A DNA stretch of 64,000 nt from Acinetobacter modestus. Its GTDB lineage: Bacteria > Pseudomonadota > Gammaproteobacteria > Pseudomonadales > Moraxellaceae. The stretch spans positions 463,706-527,705 of the forward strand of contig NZ_BMDV01000001.1 in the NCBI RefSeq assembly GCF_014636095.1, given 5' to 3'. Of the stretch, positions 1-8,705 are shown piece by piece (position 1 is the first letter of the stretch; every line of letters starts with the position of its first letter). The translations under genes and the position numbers were made by a program. The notes beneath the pieces were generated by a model. The model saw only the letters and a list, made by a program, of their open reading frames with translations, was not told where the DNA came from and did no database searches.

Positions 1-33
1 CCGAATTACAAACGATCGAATAAGGATATTAGC

Positions 34-1098
34 ATGAGCATTATTGCTCCATTTTCACATTTCAATGGTACTCGTGATGCGATACGCCCTTTAGAACGTA
101 TTGATAATATTCGTGAAGCGGCAAAAGACTTCAGAAAAACAATGCTATCTAATCCGAAGGTGTTATTTTATAAAACATTTGAACTAATTCGAGTTCCTTA
201 TCCTTCAAAGTATGCTTATTTGAACGCATTCAATTTACCTACTCCATTTGTACATCTGTGTAATAAACTTTTTGTCATTCAATTCTCAAGTGACGAAGGT
301 ATTAAAACGCTTTTAGTAAGCCCATCTGACTGGGAAAATCAACGCGACACTCCATTTTTTGCACAACTTGATCAAAGCGCTGGGCTTCTTTCAAAACCTA
401 TGGAGCGTGTGGTAATTAAAGAATCAAATACTGTTTTAGGTGTGTTGCAACAGATTGGATTAAAACCTGAAGATATTGATTATATTAGCTATGATCATTT
501 ACATACACAGAATGTCTCACGCTGGCTAGGCGGAAATGGTCATAAAGCATTATTTCCAAATGCTAAATTATTAGTGATGAGAGAAGAATGGGAAAGCACA
601 CTTGCGCTATTACCTTGGCAAAATCAATGGTACTGCCCTGAGAATATTCAAGGAATTTCCTTAGATAGAGTTTTACTTTTAGATGACAGTGTTTTTTTAG
701 GGGATGGCTCTGTCGCAATTATGCGGACTAAAGGTCATACAGAAGGAAATCACTCAATCGTTGCACATACTGATCAAGGTTTATTAGTAACTTCTGAAAA
801 TGGTGTAAGTATGGATTCCTACTCTCCTCTTTACTCACGTATATCAGGTCTAGCAAATTTTGCAAAAACGACTGGAGCTGAAGTTATTATCAACGGTAAT
901 ACTCTCGAATGTGGTAATGATCAATATCTATCAATGATTCAAGAAAAAGAGGTTGCAGGTCGTTGGCGTAAGGACGAACGTTTTTACAATATGGCACTCT
1001 CATCTGAGTCAGATGGTTTTTGGTTATTCCCTGGTACAACCCCAACTGTGCGCATGGGTGATTTAGAGTTTGGTCACTTAACTCTTCCGAAAAGATAA
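34..1098 (+). CDS. Metallo-beta-lactamase-fold hydrolase, divergent
   Basis: A 354-residue protein with weak but recognisable metallo-beta-lactamase fold motifs. The first metal motif is H155-L-H157-T-Q159-N160, so the usual Asp-His of HxHxDH is Gln-Asn. The third-site histidine lies in G234-H-T-E-G-N-H240. Loss of the Asp-His pair suggests one metal site is altered or absent. There is no signal peptide, so it is probably cytoplasmic. The start has an AAGGATA-type ribosome site upstream. It lies 18 bp ahead of a dehydrogenase gene on the same strand, so the two are probably co-transcribed. The substrate is unknown; a lactonase or esterase role is only a guess. Confidence 0.75.
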   Translation: MSIIAPFSHFNGTRDAIRPLERIDNIREAAKDFRKTMLSNPKVLFYKTFELIRVPYPSKYAYLNAFNLPTPFVHLCNKLFVIQFSSDEGIKTLLVSPSDWENQRDTPFFAQLDQSAGLLSKPMERVVIKESNTVLGVLQQIGLKPEDIDYISYDHLHTQNVSRWLGGNGHKALFPNAKLLVMREEWESTLALLPWQNQWYCPENIQGISLDRVLLLDDSVFLGDGSVAIMRTKGHTEGNHSIVAHTDQGLLVTSENGVSMDSYSPLYSRISGLANFAKTTGAEVIINGNTLECGNDQYLSMIQEKEVAGRWRKDERFYNMALSSESDGFWLFPGTTPTVRMGDLEFGHLTLPKR

Positions 1099-1116
1099 TA
1101 AAAAAAGGATGATCAA

Positions 1117-1920
1117 ATGAGTAAGGTATTTCTTATTACAGGTGCAGCTTCAGGGATTGGACTGGCTTTAAGCCATCGTCTTTTAGAAAATAGCCATCAA
1201 GTATGCGTCTGCGATATTAATTTTGAAAGCTTACACAATCTGTATAAAAGTTATAGTTCAAAGCAGATATTAATACAGAAGTTAGATGTGCGCGATTTTG
1301 ATAATTGGCAAAAAACTATCAATCAAGTTCTAATGAAATGGAACAAACTTGATGTTTTATGCAATGTGGCAGGTGTCTTAAAAGAAAATTGGGTTATTGA
1401 TAGCTCGCCACAAGAAGTCGATTTACACTTTGATATTAATCTTAAAGGTACAATATTGGGTACTCAATCTGTTCTACAAACGATGAAAGCCCAAGGTAGC
1501 GGACATATCATAAATATTGCATCTCTAGCAGCTTTATCGCCTGTGCCAGGATTATCTCTATATAGCGCAAGTAAATTTGCAGTGCGTAGTTACTCAATAG
1601 CAGCAGGAATGGAGTTAGCTGAATTAGGGATATCTGTCACTGCAATTTGTCCAGATGCAGTACAGACTCCAATGTTAGATCAGCAAAAAGATAAAGTACA
1701 AGCTGCCTTAACCTTTTCAGGTCCTCGTGCCTTAACCGTTGATGAAGTAGTAGATGCAATTGTAAATGTCGCTTTGGTCAAAAAACCGTTGGAAATTATA
1801 CTTCCACAGATGCGTGGTATTTTGGCTAAACTTGCAAACTCATTTCCATCTGTTGCAGCTACACAAATGAACACTTGGCGTAGAAAAGGTATCAAACAAC
1901 AGCTTCAAGAAAAAAAATAG
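1117..1920 (+). CDS. Short-chain dehydrogenase/reductase (SDR)
   Basis: A 267-residue classical SDR oxidoreductase using NAD(P)H. Visible motifs are the nucleotide-binding TGAASGIG at residues 8-15, NVAG at 83-86, the catalytic Ser136, and YSASK with Tyr149 and Lys153. All catalytic residues are present and the length is normal, so the enzyme should be active. It follows the metallo-hydrolase gene by 18 bp with AAAGGATGATC in front of the ATG, implying a shared transcript. A hairpin terminator follows. The substrate cannot be read from sequence; many relatives act on hydroxyacyl or steroid-like alcohols, but nothing here decides this. Confidence 0.85.
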   Translation: MSKVFLITGAASGIGLALSHRLLENSHQVCVCDINFESLHNLYKSYSSKQILIQKLDVRDFDNWQKTINQVLMKWNKLDVLCNVAGVLKENWVIDSSPQEVDLHFDINLKGTILGTQSVLQTMKAQGSGHIINIASLAALSPVPGLSLYSASKFAVRSYSIAAGMELAELGISVTAICPDAVQTPMLDQQKDKVQAALTFSGPRALTVDEVVDAIVNVALVKKPLEIILPQMRGILAKLANSFPSVAATQMNTWRRKGIKQQLQEKK

Positions 1921-1930
1921 CAATATTAAT

Positions 1931-1965
1931 ACAGTTGGAAGCTTATTGCCTTCAACTGTATTTAA
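1931..1965 (+). terminator. Rho-independent terminator-like hairpin
   Basis: Inverted repeat acagttggaagc / gccttcaactgt with a short loop, followed by a T-rich stretch, just after the SDR stop codon. Confidence 0.6.
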
Positions 1966-2040
1966 TTCAAAGAGTGCTCTTACTGCTGCAATGCTTTTTA
2001 TATCCCCATAAGTTAAATAAAATCATGATTTTTGTTTTTT

Positions 2041-2131
2041 TCTAATTTAGATTTATCGTCGTTAAACTCTTCAACAATATCTCCACTTACTAAATTCGCA
2101 CCTCAAAGCTAGCATTATCCAACGCCCTGCA
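2041..2131 (-). pseudogene. Decayed fragment of the RDF-like gene seen at 8706-9605
   Basis: The minus strand still reads NASFEV, then after a small gap and stop codons GDIVEEFNDDKSK. This matches GYGNASFEVGG...LDIVEEFYNDESK in the recombination-directionality-factor-like protein 6.7 kb to the right. Long parts of the DNA also match that gene. It carries stops and an indel, so it is dead. It lies in the 387-bp gap between the SDR gene and the DUF4331 gene; apart from this and the terminator I see nothing else there. It is a footprint of another copy of the same island type or of a rearrangement. Confidence 0.7.
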
Positions 2132-2307
2132 ATCTTAATTACTCTAAACAAAATTTTATAAATTAACTTGCTCACAGAAACTTCACTATCACATACGTAT
2201 AAATATTAAGAGTCTTATACTGATCTAAATTCATATAAGAAAATTATAAGACGAATAAAAATTAATCAAAAATATACCCAAGATCAGCATGGTCAAGGAG
2301 ATACAAA

Positions 2308-3801
2308 ATGGACTCTCGCCTACTTTTAGCAATTATGCTAAGTAGTTTTAGTGTGACATCATTCGCTTCAAGCCACCGCGAAGCACCATCAATCAGTAAA
2401 ACACCCAAGGTTGACGCTACAGATTTTTATATGTTTAAAAGTTATGAGCCGAGCCGAAGTAATTTCGTAACCATACTAGCAAACTATCAACCTTTACAAG
2501 ATGCTTATGGGGGGCCTAATTATTTCGCTCTAGATCCTAAAGCCTTATATGAAATACACATTGACAACAATGGAGATGGGCAAGAAGACATTACTTTCCA
2601 ATTTAAATTCAATCAAGAGTTAAAAGACTTACAAGTTCCTGTAGGTGGCAAGAACGTTTCTGTACCATTATCTAACATTGGTAAAATAACAAATGATAGT
2701 AGTTCAGCTCAAAATACAGCTGAAACATATACTGTTACCATGATTAAAGGTGACCGACGTAAAGGTGATCGAAGTACCTTAGGCTCTTTTAAAAAGCCAT
2801 TCGATAATGTTGGCGCAAAATCAATTCCAAACTATCAAGCCTACGCAGATACATTTGTCCAAAACATTAACTTTGGAAATTGCGGTTCTGGTAAAGTTTT
2901 TGTAGGTCAACGTCAAGATCCTTTTGCTGTTAACTTAGGTGAAGTATTCGATTTAGTGAATATTAAGATTCCTGCTACTCAACTCGCACCTTCAGGCGTA
3001 AACGCTGAAGATCAAGGCTTGAATACTATTGCAAATAAAAACGTCACTACAATTGCTTTAGAAGTTCCACAGTCTTGTTTAGTTGCTTCAAATGATACAG
3101 TGATTGGAGGATGGACAACAGCAAGCTTACCTCAAGCCACCTTATTAAACCCTAATCCTGAAAGTAATCTTACCAGTGCAAGTAAAGTTGGTGGTGCTTG
3201 GACTCAAGTTTCACGTTTAGGTATGCCTTTAGTTAATGAAGTCGTCATTGGTCTTAAAGATAAAGATAAATTTAATGCAAGTAAGCCTGTGAATGATGGG
3301 CAATTTGCTGACTATGTGACTAACCCAACCCTACCTACATTAATAGAAGTTCTTTTTAAGGAGGCAACTGGTGGTGCCGTAGTTGCACCAACAAACTTTC
3401 CAAGAACTGACTTAGTTAATGCATTTCTTTTAGGTATCCCTGGCTTAAACCAACCCAAAAATGTAAAAGCATCTGAAATGTTGCGTCTAAATACTGCTAT
3501 TACTCCAGCAGCAAAAGATAAACAAAATCGTCTTGGTGTAATCGGTGGAGATACTGCAGGATTCCCGAACGGTCGTAGACCTGGTGATGATGTCGTCGAT
3601 ATTGAGCTTAGAGTTGCTATGGGCTTACTCTGCACAATAGATGGTGTGAATACCGCTGTTGGTTGTAAAGCAAGCGATGCTAAAGCAGGAGGAATAGGCT
3701 TTACTGATGGAGCTCTACAATCACCACAACAATTTGGTACTGCTTTCCCATATTTAAATACTCCAGTAGCAGGCTCTCCATTTAATACAGCTAGTAAATA
3801 A
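2308..3801 (+). CDS. DUF4331 family exported protein
   Basis: A 497-residue protein of the DUF4331 family. It starts with a signal peptide (about residues 1-20, cleavage near SFA-SSHREA) and then the family hallmark SSHREAP...KVDATDFYMF. DUF4331 proteins are exported and poorly understood. The start is set by AAGGAGA eight bases before the ATG. It is the first gene of a plus-strand run that includes a lipoprotein, a TPR protein, a TonB-dependent receptor and a TonB-like protein. That context suggests a periplasmic or surface role in binding or mobilising the receptor's ligand, but this is inference. Internal charged stretches such as KGDRRKGDR are seen without known meaning. Confidence 0.85.
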   Translation: MDSRLLLAIMLSSFSVTSFASSHREAPSISKTPKVDATDFYMFKSYEPSRSNFVTILANYQPLQDAYGGPNYFALDPKALYEIHIDNNGDGQEDITFQFKFNQELKDLQVPVGGKNVSVPLSNIGKITNDSSSAQNTAETYTVTMIKGDRRKGDRSTLGSFKKPFDNVGAKSIPNYQAYADTFVQNINFGNCGSGKVFVGQRQDPFAVNLGEVFDLVNIKIPATQLAPSGVNAEDQGLNTIANKNVTTIALEVPQSCLVASNDTVIGGWTTASLPQATLLNPNPESNLTSASKVGGAWTQVSRLGMPLVNEVVIGLKDKDKFNASKPVNDGQFADYVTNPTLPTLIEVLFKEATGGAVVAPTNFPRTDLVNAFLLGIPGLNQPKNVKASEMLRLNTAITPAAKDKQNRLGVIGGDTAGFPNGRRPGDDVVDIELRVAMGLLCTIDGVNTAVGCKASDAKAGGIGFTDGALQSPQQFGTAFPYLNTPVAGSPFNTASK

Positions 3802-3816
3802 TTAGGAGTAGTCACC

Positions 3817-4056
3817 ATGAGAAAACTCATTTTGCTGTTCATGGTTGGTATTGGATTAAGTGGCTGCGGTGGTAATGACAATAATTCAAAACCAAATAAT
3901 AACAACCAATCCCCAAATGACCCCGTTCTTAAAGAAACGTTGTCATTAACCAATCAACCTCAAAGTAACTACGAACAGGCTGAACCTAAAAGTATTACTG
4001 AAATTTCAGAATCTACTATAGATAACAAATCAGAACCCGTTGCAGTGAAATTTTAA
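3817..4056 (+). CDS. Small lipoprotein
   Basis: A 79-residue predicted lipoprotein: positively charged N-terminus, hydrophobic core, and lipobox LSGC at about residues 14-17, followed by an Asn-rich low-complexity segment (GGNDNNSKPNNNNQ). It has a strong AGGAG ribosome site and starts 15 bp after the DUF4331 gene, so it belongs to the same transcript. Beyond the lipobox I see no known domain. It probably anchors to the outer membrane as an accessory of the DUF4331 protein or of the downstream receptor. A hairpin terminator follows its stop codon, so downstream genes may depend on read-through or on their own promoter. Confidence 0.7.
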   Translation: MRKLILLFMVGIGLSGCGGNDNNSKPNNNNQSPNDPVLKETLSLTNQPQSNYEQAEPKSITEISESTIDNKSEPVAVKF

Positions 4057-4060
4057 GATT

Positions 4061-4095
4061 AAGACTCTTAACAAACTTCTGTTAAGAGTCTTTAT
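4061..4095 (+). terminator. Hairpin after lipoprotein gene (terminator or attenuator)
   Basis: Perfect 12-bp stem aagactcttaac / gttaagagtctt followed by a short T run. The AGGAG of the next gene begins a few bases further on, so partial termination would lower expression of the TPR-receptor-TonB genes relative to the first two genes. Confidence 0.65.
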
Positions 4096-4106
4096 AGGAG
4101 TTTTAA

Positions 4107-5228
4107 ATGTTAATTCGTCAGCTAACATTATCAATAATAGCTTCATTGTATTTAAGTACTGCTTTCGCTCATCCCAAACATCACCATGAAGAATCTTCAT
4201 CGAGTTCAGAACATCCAGATTATTCAGTAATGTTAAAAAACAATCATAATGATGAACTTAGAAATCAAATCGTTAATGTCTTACTTGAAAAAGCTTATTC
4301 AAAAGGCGACGGTGAGTTTTTAGAACAAGCTGAAGACTTAATGAAATCAAGCCTCAATTCATCAGACACAGAAAATAAATTGTTAGAAACTCGACTCGCT
4401 CAAGCAAATCATAATTTCAGCAGAGCAGAAACAATACTTAATGACGTATTAAAAAAAGACCCTAAAAATTATGATGCAATTTTACAACTCGCAAATATAT
4501 ATAGATTACAAGGTCAATTTAATCAGTCACTTAAATTATGTGATCAATTAGATCAACAGAGTGTGAAACTTTATAAAGCTGGTTGTGTCCTGCAAGTGGA
4601 TGCAATGACAAAAAATATTTCGGAAATAAAACCGAGAACAAATGAACTTCTTCAAATGGCCCCAAGGTTAAATAAAAACGATCAGCAATGGTTAGGTAAT
4701 ATTATGCTGGAAATAGCGACAAGATTTAATGATCCAACTCTTGCGAGCCAATCTATTCCATTACTCAATGTAGATAATTTACCCAATGCTCTTGCTAAAT
4801 CCAATTGGTATATTTCTCAACAAGAATATTCAAACGCAATCAAAATTCTTACCCCATATCGTTATCATGATGGCGCGTTATATAGAATTATTTTAAGCAA
4901 ACAGAAACTAAACGATCCCCTTGCAGAAAAAGACCTAAATGAACTAACCCAAAGAGTACAAAACTTACTCGACCATAAGGATCACATACATCTCAGAGAG
5001 CAAGCTCAATTCCTATGGGTTTCCAAAAAATATGATGAAGGTTTACGCATAGCTGCCAAAAACTGGAATATGCAAAGAGAAAATGACGATTTTGAGGTTT
5101 ATGCCGCCCTTGCACTTGATAGTAAAAATCGTGAGAGCACAGAAAAATTATTAAATTGGAGTAATGAAACTGGCTATCAAAATCCGACCTACATTCAAAA
5201 ATTAAAACAAATGTTAAAGCAATTATAA
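4107..5228 (+). CDS. Exported TPR protein with His-rich N-terminus
   Basis: A 373-residue protein with a signal peptide (about residues 1-21, ending STAFA). The mature start is His/Ser-rich (HPKHHHEESSSSSEH), which may bind a transition metal. The rest is helical tetratricopeptide-like repeats, clearest around residues 85-150 (NHNFSRAETILNDVLKKDPK, YDAILQLANIYRLQGQ). It is therefore a periplasmic scaffold or binding protein. AGGAG precedes the ATG. It sits between the lipoprotein and the TonB-dependent receptor, so it probably serves the same uptake or surface process. The metal-binding idea rests only on the His cluster and the neighbouring receptor. Confidence 0.75.
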   Translation: MLIRQLTLSIIASLYLSTAFAHPKHHHEESSSSSEHPDYSVMLKNNHNDELRNQIVNVLLEKAYSKGDGEFLEQAEDLMKSSLNSSDTENKLLETRLAQANHNFSRAETILNDVLKKDPKNYDAILQLANIYRLQGQFNQSLKLCDQLDQQSVKLYKAGCVLQVDAMTKNISEIKPRTNELLQMAPRLNKNDQQWLGNIMLEIATRFNDPTLASQSIPLLNVDNLPNALAKSNWYISQQEYSNAIKILTPYRYHDGALYRIILSKQKLNDPLAEKDLNELTQRVQNLLDHKDHIHLREQAQFLWVSKKYDEGLRIAAKNWNMQRENDDFEVYAALALDSKNRESTEKLLNWSNETGYQNPTYIQKLKQMLKQL

Positions 5229-5320
5229 ATCTAATTTTGATAAACAACTGAAAATATGAAATTAATAATGATTTCATGTTTATGAAAATCACGAAAATTT
5301 ATAAAATTAATGGAATAAAA

Positions 5321-7438
5321 ATGAAAAAAAGAATTTTGTATTGCTTGTTGATAGGAAGTAGTCATTTCTATTTAGGTCAGCTTACTCATGCTGGAGGTGA
5401 ACTTACAACAACACTTCCTACAATTAAAATAACAGCATCATCAAATTTAGATAGCACTTTTGGGGTCGCATTTACTTCATCCCAAGGAACAATATCGAAA
5501 GAACAAATTGAAACTCGACCTTTATCACGTCCAGCAGAAGTTTTAGAAACGATCCCTGGTGTCATTGTGACTCAACACAGTGGTAGTGGTAAGGCAAATC
5601 AATACTTTCTGAGAGGTTTTAACTTAGATCATGGAACTGACTTTGCAACATCATTTGATGAACAACCCATTAACATGGTGAGTCATGCCCACGGTCAAGG
5701 TTACACAGACTTAAATTTTCTAATCCCCGAACTGATTGAATCAATTCAATATCACAAAGGAGCAGTATCGATTGATAATGGTGATTTTGCATCAGCAGGT
5801 ACAGCAAAAATTTCGAGTATCCATTCTCTAGATAATCCTTACGCACAAATAACGTTAGGTAATCACAACTTACTTAGATTTTTAGCTGTTGGAAACTTAG
5901 TTCTTAGTGACGGGGAATTAATCGGTGCAGTTGAGAATATCAACAGTGACGGACCTTGGGTTAACCCTGAAAATCTTTCAAAACAAAATGTATTCTTAAA
6001 ATATTTCACTGGTGACCATAATAAAAATCAATCCATCAGCTTTCAACATTATCAAGCACGATGGGATGCTACTGATCAAATTCCAGAGCGGCTGATTGAA
6101 AGCGGTGAACTTAATCGCTTCGATAGCTTAAACAAGAGTGATGGTGGTAAGTCTGCTCGGACTGCTATTTGGTATAATGCTAAAAATTATGAGAAAACGA
6201 AATACTCAACAATCTCCACTTATGCCGTATATAACAAACTGAATCTATTTTCTGACTTTAGTTATTTTTTAAATGATCCAGTCCATGGAGACCAGTTTGA
6301 GCAAGCTGAAGAACGAACGACACTTGGATTTAAATTTCAAAAAGGTTCATTAAGTGAATGGGCAAGCAAAGAGCTTTTAAACTCATTTGGATCATCTCTT
6401 AGGTATGATTATATTAACAACTTAGGCCTTTACCAGACACAAGATCGACAGCGTTTCAACACTATGAGAAATGATGATGTTAATCAATGGTCTATTGGAA
6501 TATGGGGACAAAATCAAACCACGTGGCAACCTTGGTTAAAAACTATTTTAGGCGTTCGTGGTGATTTTTATTCTTTTGATGTAAATTCTGATAAAGAAGA
6601 AAATAGTGGTCATAAAACTGATCATATTTTCAGCCCTAAAATGAGCATAATTTTAGGTCCGTGGGAAAATACTGAATATTACATTAATTATGCATATGGC
6701 TTTCATAGCAATGATGCTAGAGGAACTACAACGCACCTAAACATTGATTCTCGTGATATTAACTATTTAAAACCAACTCTCCCCGTTTCTCCATTGGTAA
6801 GAACAATAAATTCAGAACTGGGATTAAGAGCAAAACTTATACCTGAGCTCACTTCAACAATAGCACTATGGCAACTTGATTCAGATTCAGAACTGGTATT
6901 CATCGGCGATGCTGGTACGACAGAAGCAAGTAGACCAAGTAAAAGACAAGGTATTGAAATTTCACAATTCTATCAACCAACAGATGCTTGGATTATCGAT
7001 GTAGATCTGGCTTGGTCAAAAGCAAGATTTAAAAATGAAAATTCGGAAGGAAATCATATTCCTGGGGCAATAGAAAAGACCTTAGCTGCTGGATTTACTT
7101 ATAAACTGAATGACCAAATTAATTTTGGAGGACGTTTACGTTACTTTGGTTCTCGTCCTTTGATTGAGGATAACTCAGTTCGTTCCGATTCATCAACTTT
7201 AGTTAACTTACAAGGCAGCTATCAATTTAATAAAAACTTTCTAGCACAAGTTGAACTCTTTAATGTATTCAATCAAAAAACAAATGATATCGAATACTAC
7301 TATGCTTCATGCACTCGTCAAGATCTCAGTGAGCCTACATGCTCACCTAACTCTTCAGAACGTGAAGGAATTTATGATAGGCACATCCATCCTACTGAGG
7401 GAAGAAACCTCAGAATGACCTTCCGCTATTTATTCTGA
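5321..7438 (+). CDS. TonB-dependent outer-membrane receptor
   Basis: About 705 residues from the chosen ATG, which gives a normal signal peptide (MKKRILYCLLIGSSHFYLGQ, cleavage near THA). An earlier in-frame start at 5276 would add a charged non-signal leader. The plug domain follows: SKEQIETRPLSRPAEVLETI, PGVIVTQHSGSGKANQYFLR, then GFNLDHGTDFA and IESIQYHKGAVSIDNGDFAS. A beta-barrel ends in the typical C-terminal aromatic (RMTFRYLF). It imports a ligand using TonB energy. The neighbouring gene is a dedicated TonB-like protein, and upstream genes encode exported TPR and DUF4331 proteins. The ligand is unknown; no Fur box was recognised. Confidence 0.9.
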   Translation: MKKRILYCLLIGSSHFYLGQLTHAGGELTTTLPTIKITASSNLDSTFGVAFTSSQGTISKEQIETRPLSRPAEVLETIPGVIVTQHSGSGKANQYFLRGFNLDHGTDFATSFDEQPINMVSHAHGQGYTDLNFLIPELIESIQYHKGAVSIDNGDFASAGTAKISSIHSLDNPYAQITLGNHNLLRFLAVGNLVLSDGELIGAVENINSDGPWVNPENLSKQNVFLKYFTGDHNKNQSISFQHYQARWDATDQIPERLIESGELNRFDSLNKSDGGKSARTAIWYNAKNYEKTKYSTISTYAVYNKLNLFSDFSYFLNDPVHGDQFEQAEERTTLGFKFQKGSLSEWASKELLNSFGSSLRYDYINNLGLYQTQDRQRFNTMRNDDVNQWSIGIWGQNQTTWQPWLKTILGVRGDFYSFDVNSDKEENSGHKTDHIFSPKMSIILGPWENTEYYINYAYGFHSNDARGTTTHLNIDSRDINYLKPTLPVSPLVRTINSELGLRAKLIPELTSTIALWQLDSDSELVFIGDAGTTEASRPSKRQGIEISQFYQPTDAWIIDVDLAWSKARFKNENSEGNHIPGAIEKTLAAGFTYKLNDQINFGGRLRYFGSRPLIEDNSVRSDSSTLVNLQGSYQFNKNFLAQVELFNVFNQKTNDIEYYYASCTRQDLSEPTCSPNSSEREGIYDRHIHPTEGRNLRMTFRYLF

Positions 7439-7467
7439 CCTGAGCGATAAATGCTGAGGAGAAAAAT

Positions 7468-8358
7468 ATGTTGTCTCAAAATAAACTCAATGTTTCACAG
7501 AGTGCATTTCTCTTTAGCATTATCATGCATGTTTTTATTGTAATCGTGCTTTTAAATTTTGCAGTTGAAAAAAACGATCATATAACTTCAAATATAAAGA
7601 TTACGTTAATTTCGGCATCAAATGTAAATCATAAGGATGCAATGTTTTTGTCTTCAAAAGATTCCCAAACAACAGCAACAATCGATCAACCTCAACCTCA
7701 ACCTCAACCTCAACCTCAACCTCAACCTCAACCAATCAGTGAAACAATATTTGATAGTACAGCGCCAGCAAATACATCAACAGAAAATCAAGTACCAGAG
7801 TTCTTTAGTATCGGTGAGCATGTAAATTCATCAAAAATTGAGCATATTTATGACCCGCTCTTGGATGCACAAAATAGAGCAAAAAAAGCTATAAAAGAAG
7901 CAAAAGACGTATCCAATCTTTATCAGTCAAATATCAAACCGATAGAAACTGACTTCTTAGAAAAGAACCAATTATCTTCTTTAAAATTAGAAACTGACCC
8001 ATTCAGTTTTTACAAAGTTGAAATTATGGACACACCAAAGGATTTTGAACCTTATTCTTCTTTAATTCATGTCTCTAAAGCCGCCTCATCAAGTGAAGAA
8101 GAAATTAAAATTAATCAACTTAGTGAACAAATTACAGAACTACTTCATGAAAATCGCTTAGCTTTGACCAACAAAAAATCTGAAAATATTGAATTTATAA
8201 TAGATCCAGTTAATCGAATTATTCTTATTAATCTTTCTTCAGAGTCATTGAAAATGGATCATAATCTCAAATCATTATTAGAAAACATGTCGTTTGATGC
8301 AATTCTAATGGATAGTAATCTAAATGAAAAAGCTTATTCTTTTGTTGTTAATATTTAA
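7468..8358 (+). CDS. TonB-like energy transducer
   Basis: A 296-residue protein with one N-terminal membrane segment (about residues 13-32), a periplasmic Gln-Pro repeat at residues 74-89, and a C-terminal region that could form a small TonB-like domain (about 210-296). The layout matches TonB, but the Gln-Pro tract is shorter than usual and no conserved C-terminal motif was identified. GAGGAG lies upstream of the ATG and the gene is 29 bp after the receptor, so it probably energises that receptor specifically. No ExbB/ExbD genes are nearby, so it would borrow them from elsewhere. A terminator follows at once. Confidence 0.65.
   Translation: MLSQNKLNVSQSAFLFSIIMHVFIVIVLLNFAVEKNDHITSNIKITLISASNVNHKDAMFLSSKDSQTTATIDQPQPQPQPQPQPQPQPISETIFDSTAPANTSTENQVPEFFSIGEHVNSSKIEHIYDPLLDAQNRAKKAIKEAKDVSNLYQSNIKPIETDFLEKNQLSSLKLETDPFSFYKVEIMDTPKDFEPYSSLIHVSKAASSSEEEIKINQLSEQITELLHENRLALTNKKSENIEFIIDPVNRIILINLSSESLKMDHNLKSLLENMSFDAILMDSNLNEKAYSFVVNI
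7687..7734 (+). repeat. Hexanucleotide microsatellite (CAACCT)n
   Basis: Seven exact CAACCT units plus an eighth ending CAACCA, encoding the Gln-Pro tract of the TonB-like protein. Unit changes keep the frame, so slippage would alter spacer length rather than switch the gene off. Confidence 0.9.
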
Positions 8359-8370
8359 TTTTCAACATAA

Positions 8371-8399
8371 AAAAGAGAGTTAAAAAACTCTCTTTTTAT
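8371..8399 (+). terminator. Rho-independent terminator of the TonB locus
   Basis: Stem aaaagagagtt / aactctctttt with an A-rich loop, followed by T-rich sequence, 12 bp after the TonB-like gene. Confidence 0.8.
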
Positions 8400-8406
8400 C
8401 TTTGGG

Positions 8407-8588
8407 CTATTTTAGATTCAATCCATATATTGATCTCTACAGCCAACGCACTCGATTTGAATACAGCTTAATTTGTTTAGGAAACGTAGAATCATAACTA
8501 ACTTTTTTGGATCTCGCATATTGTAAATTGTTGAACGACCTAATCTTGTGATTTGCATAACATCTTTTAGATTCAATATTTGATTCAT
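8407..8588 (-). pseudogene. AlpA-family regulator, broken
   Basis: The minus strand from the ATG at 8588 reads MNQILNLKDVMQITRLGRST then IYNMRDPKK, the helix-turn-helix of AlpA-type regulators. A frameshift near 8520 moves the rest into another frame, where it reads VSYDSTFPKQIKLYSNRVRW-L, then a stop codon where relatives have Glu, then RSIYGLNLK. So there is one frameshift and one nonsense change in a gene of about 60 codons. AlpA proteins control excision of integrated elements. This one marks the left part of the decayed island that ends at tRNA-Ser. Confidence 0.75.
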
Positions 8589-8705
8589 CTGAAAAGTTTG
8601 GCCTATGAACACATTCATGATATTTTCTCACAATCAATAATGCGAGCGCGAATTCGCTCAGATGATAGAGCTCTCTGTAAGAAAAAGCTTCTCGCTTTCA
8701 TGCGG

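Noticed and set aside
3312..3953. A 213-codon open frame on the minus strand inside the DUF4331 gene
   Set aside because: It lies antisense to a well-supported exported protein gene, has Pro/Ser-rich composition of a shadow frame, no ribosome site and no recognisable domain.
7687..7734. Microsatellite as an on/off phase-variation switch
   Set aside because: The unit is six bases, so changes keep the reading frame; only length variation is possible.
7637..7825. A 62-codon frame over the CAACCT repeat encoding Leu-Asn repeats
   Set aside because: It is the shifted reading of the same microsatellite inside the TonB-like gene; no independent start signal.
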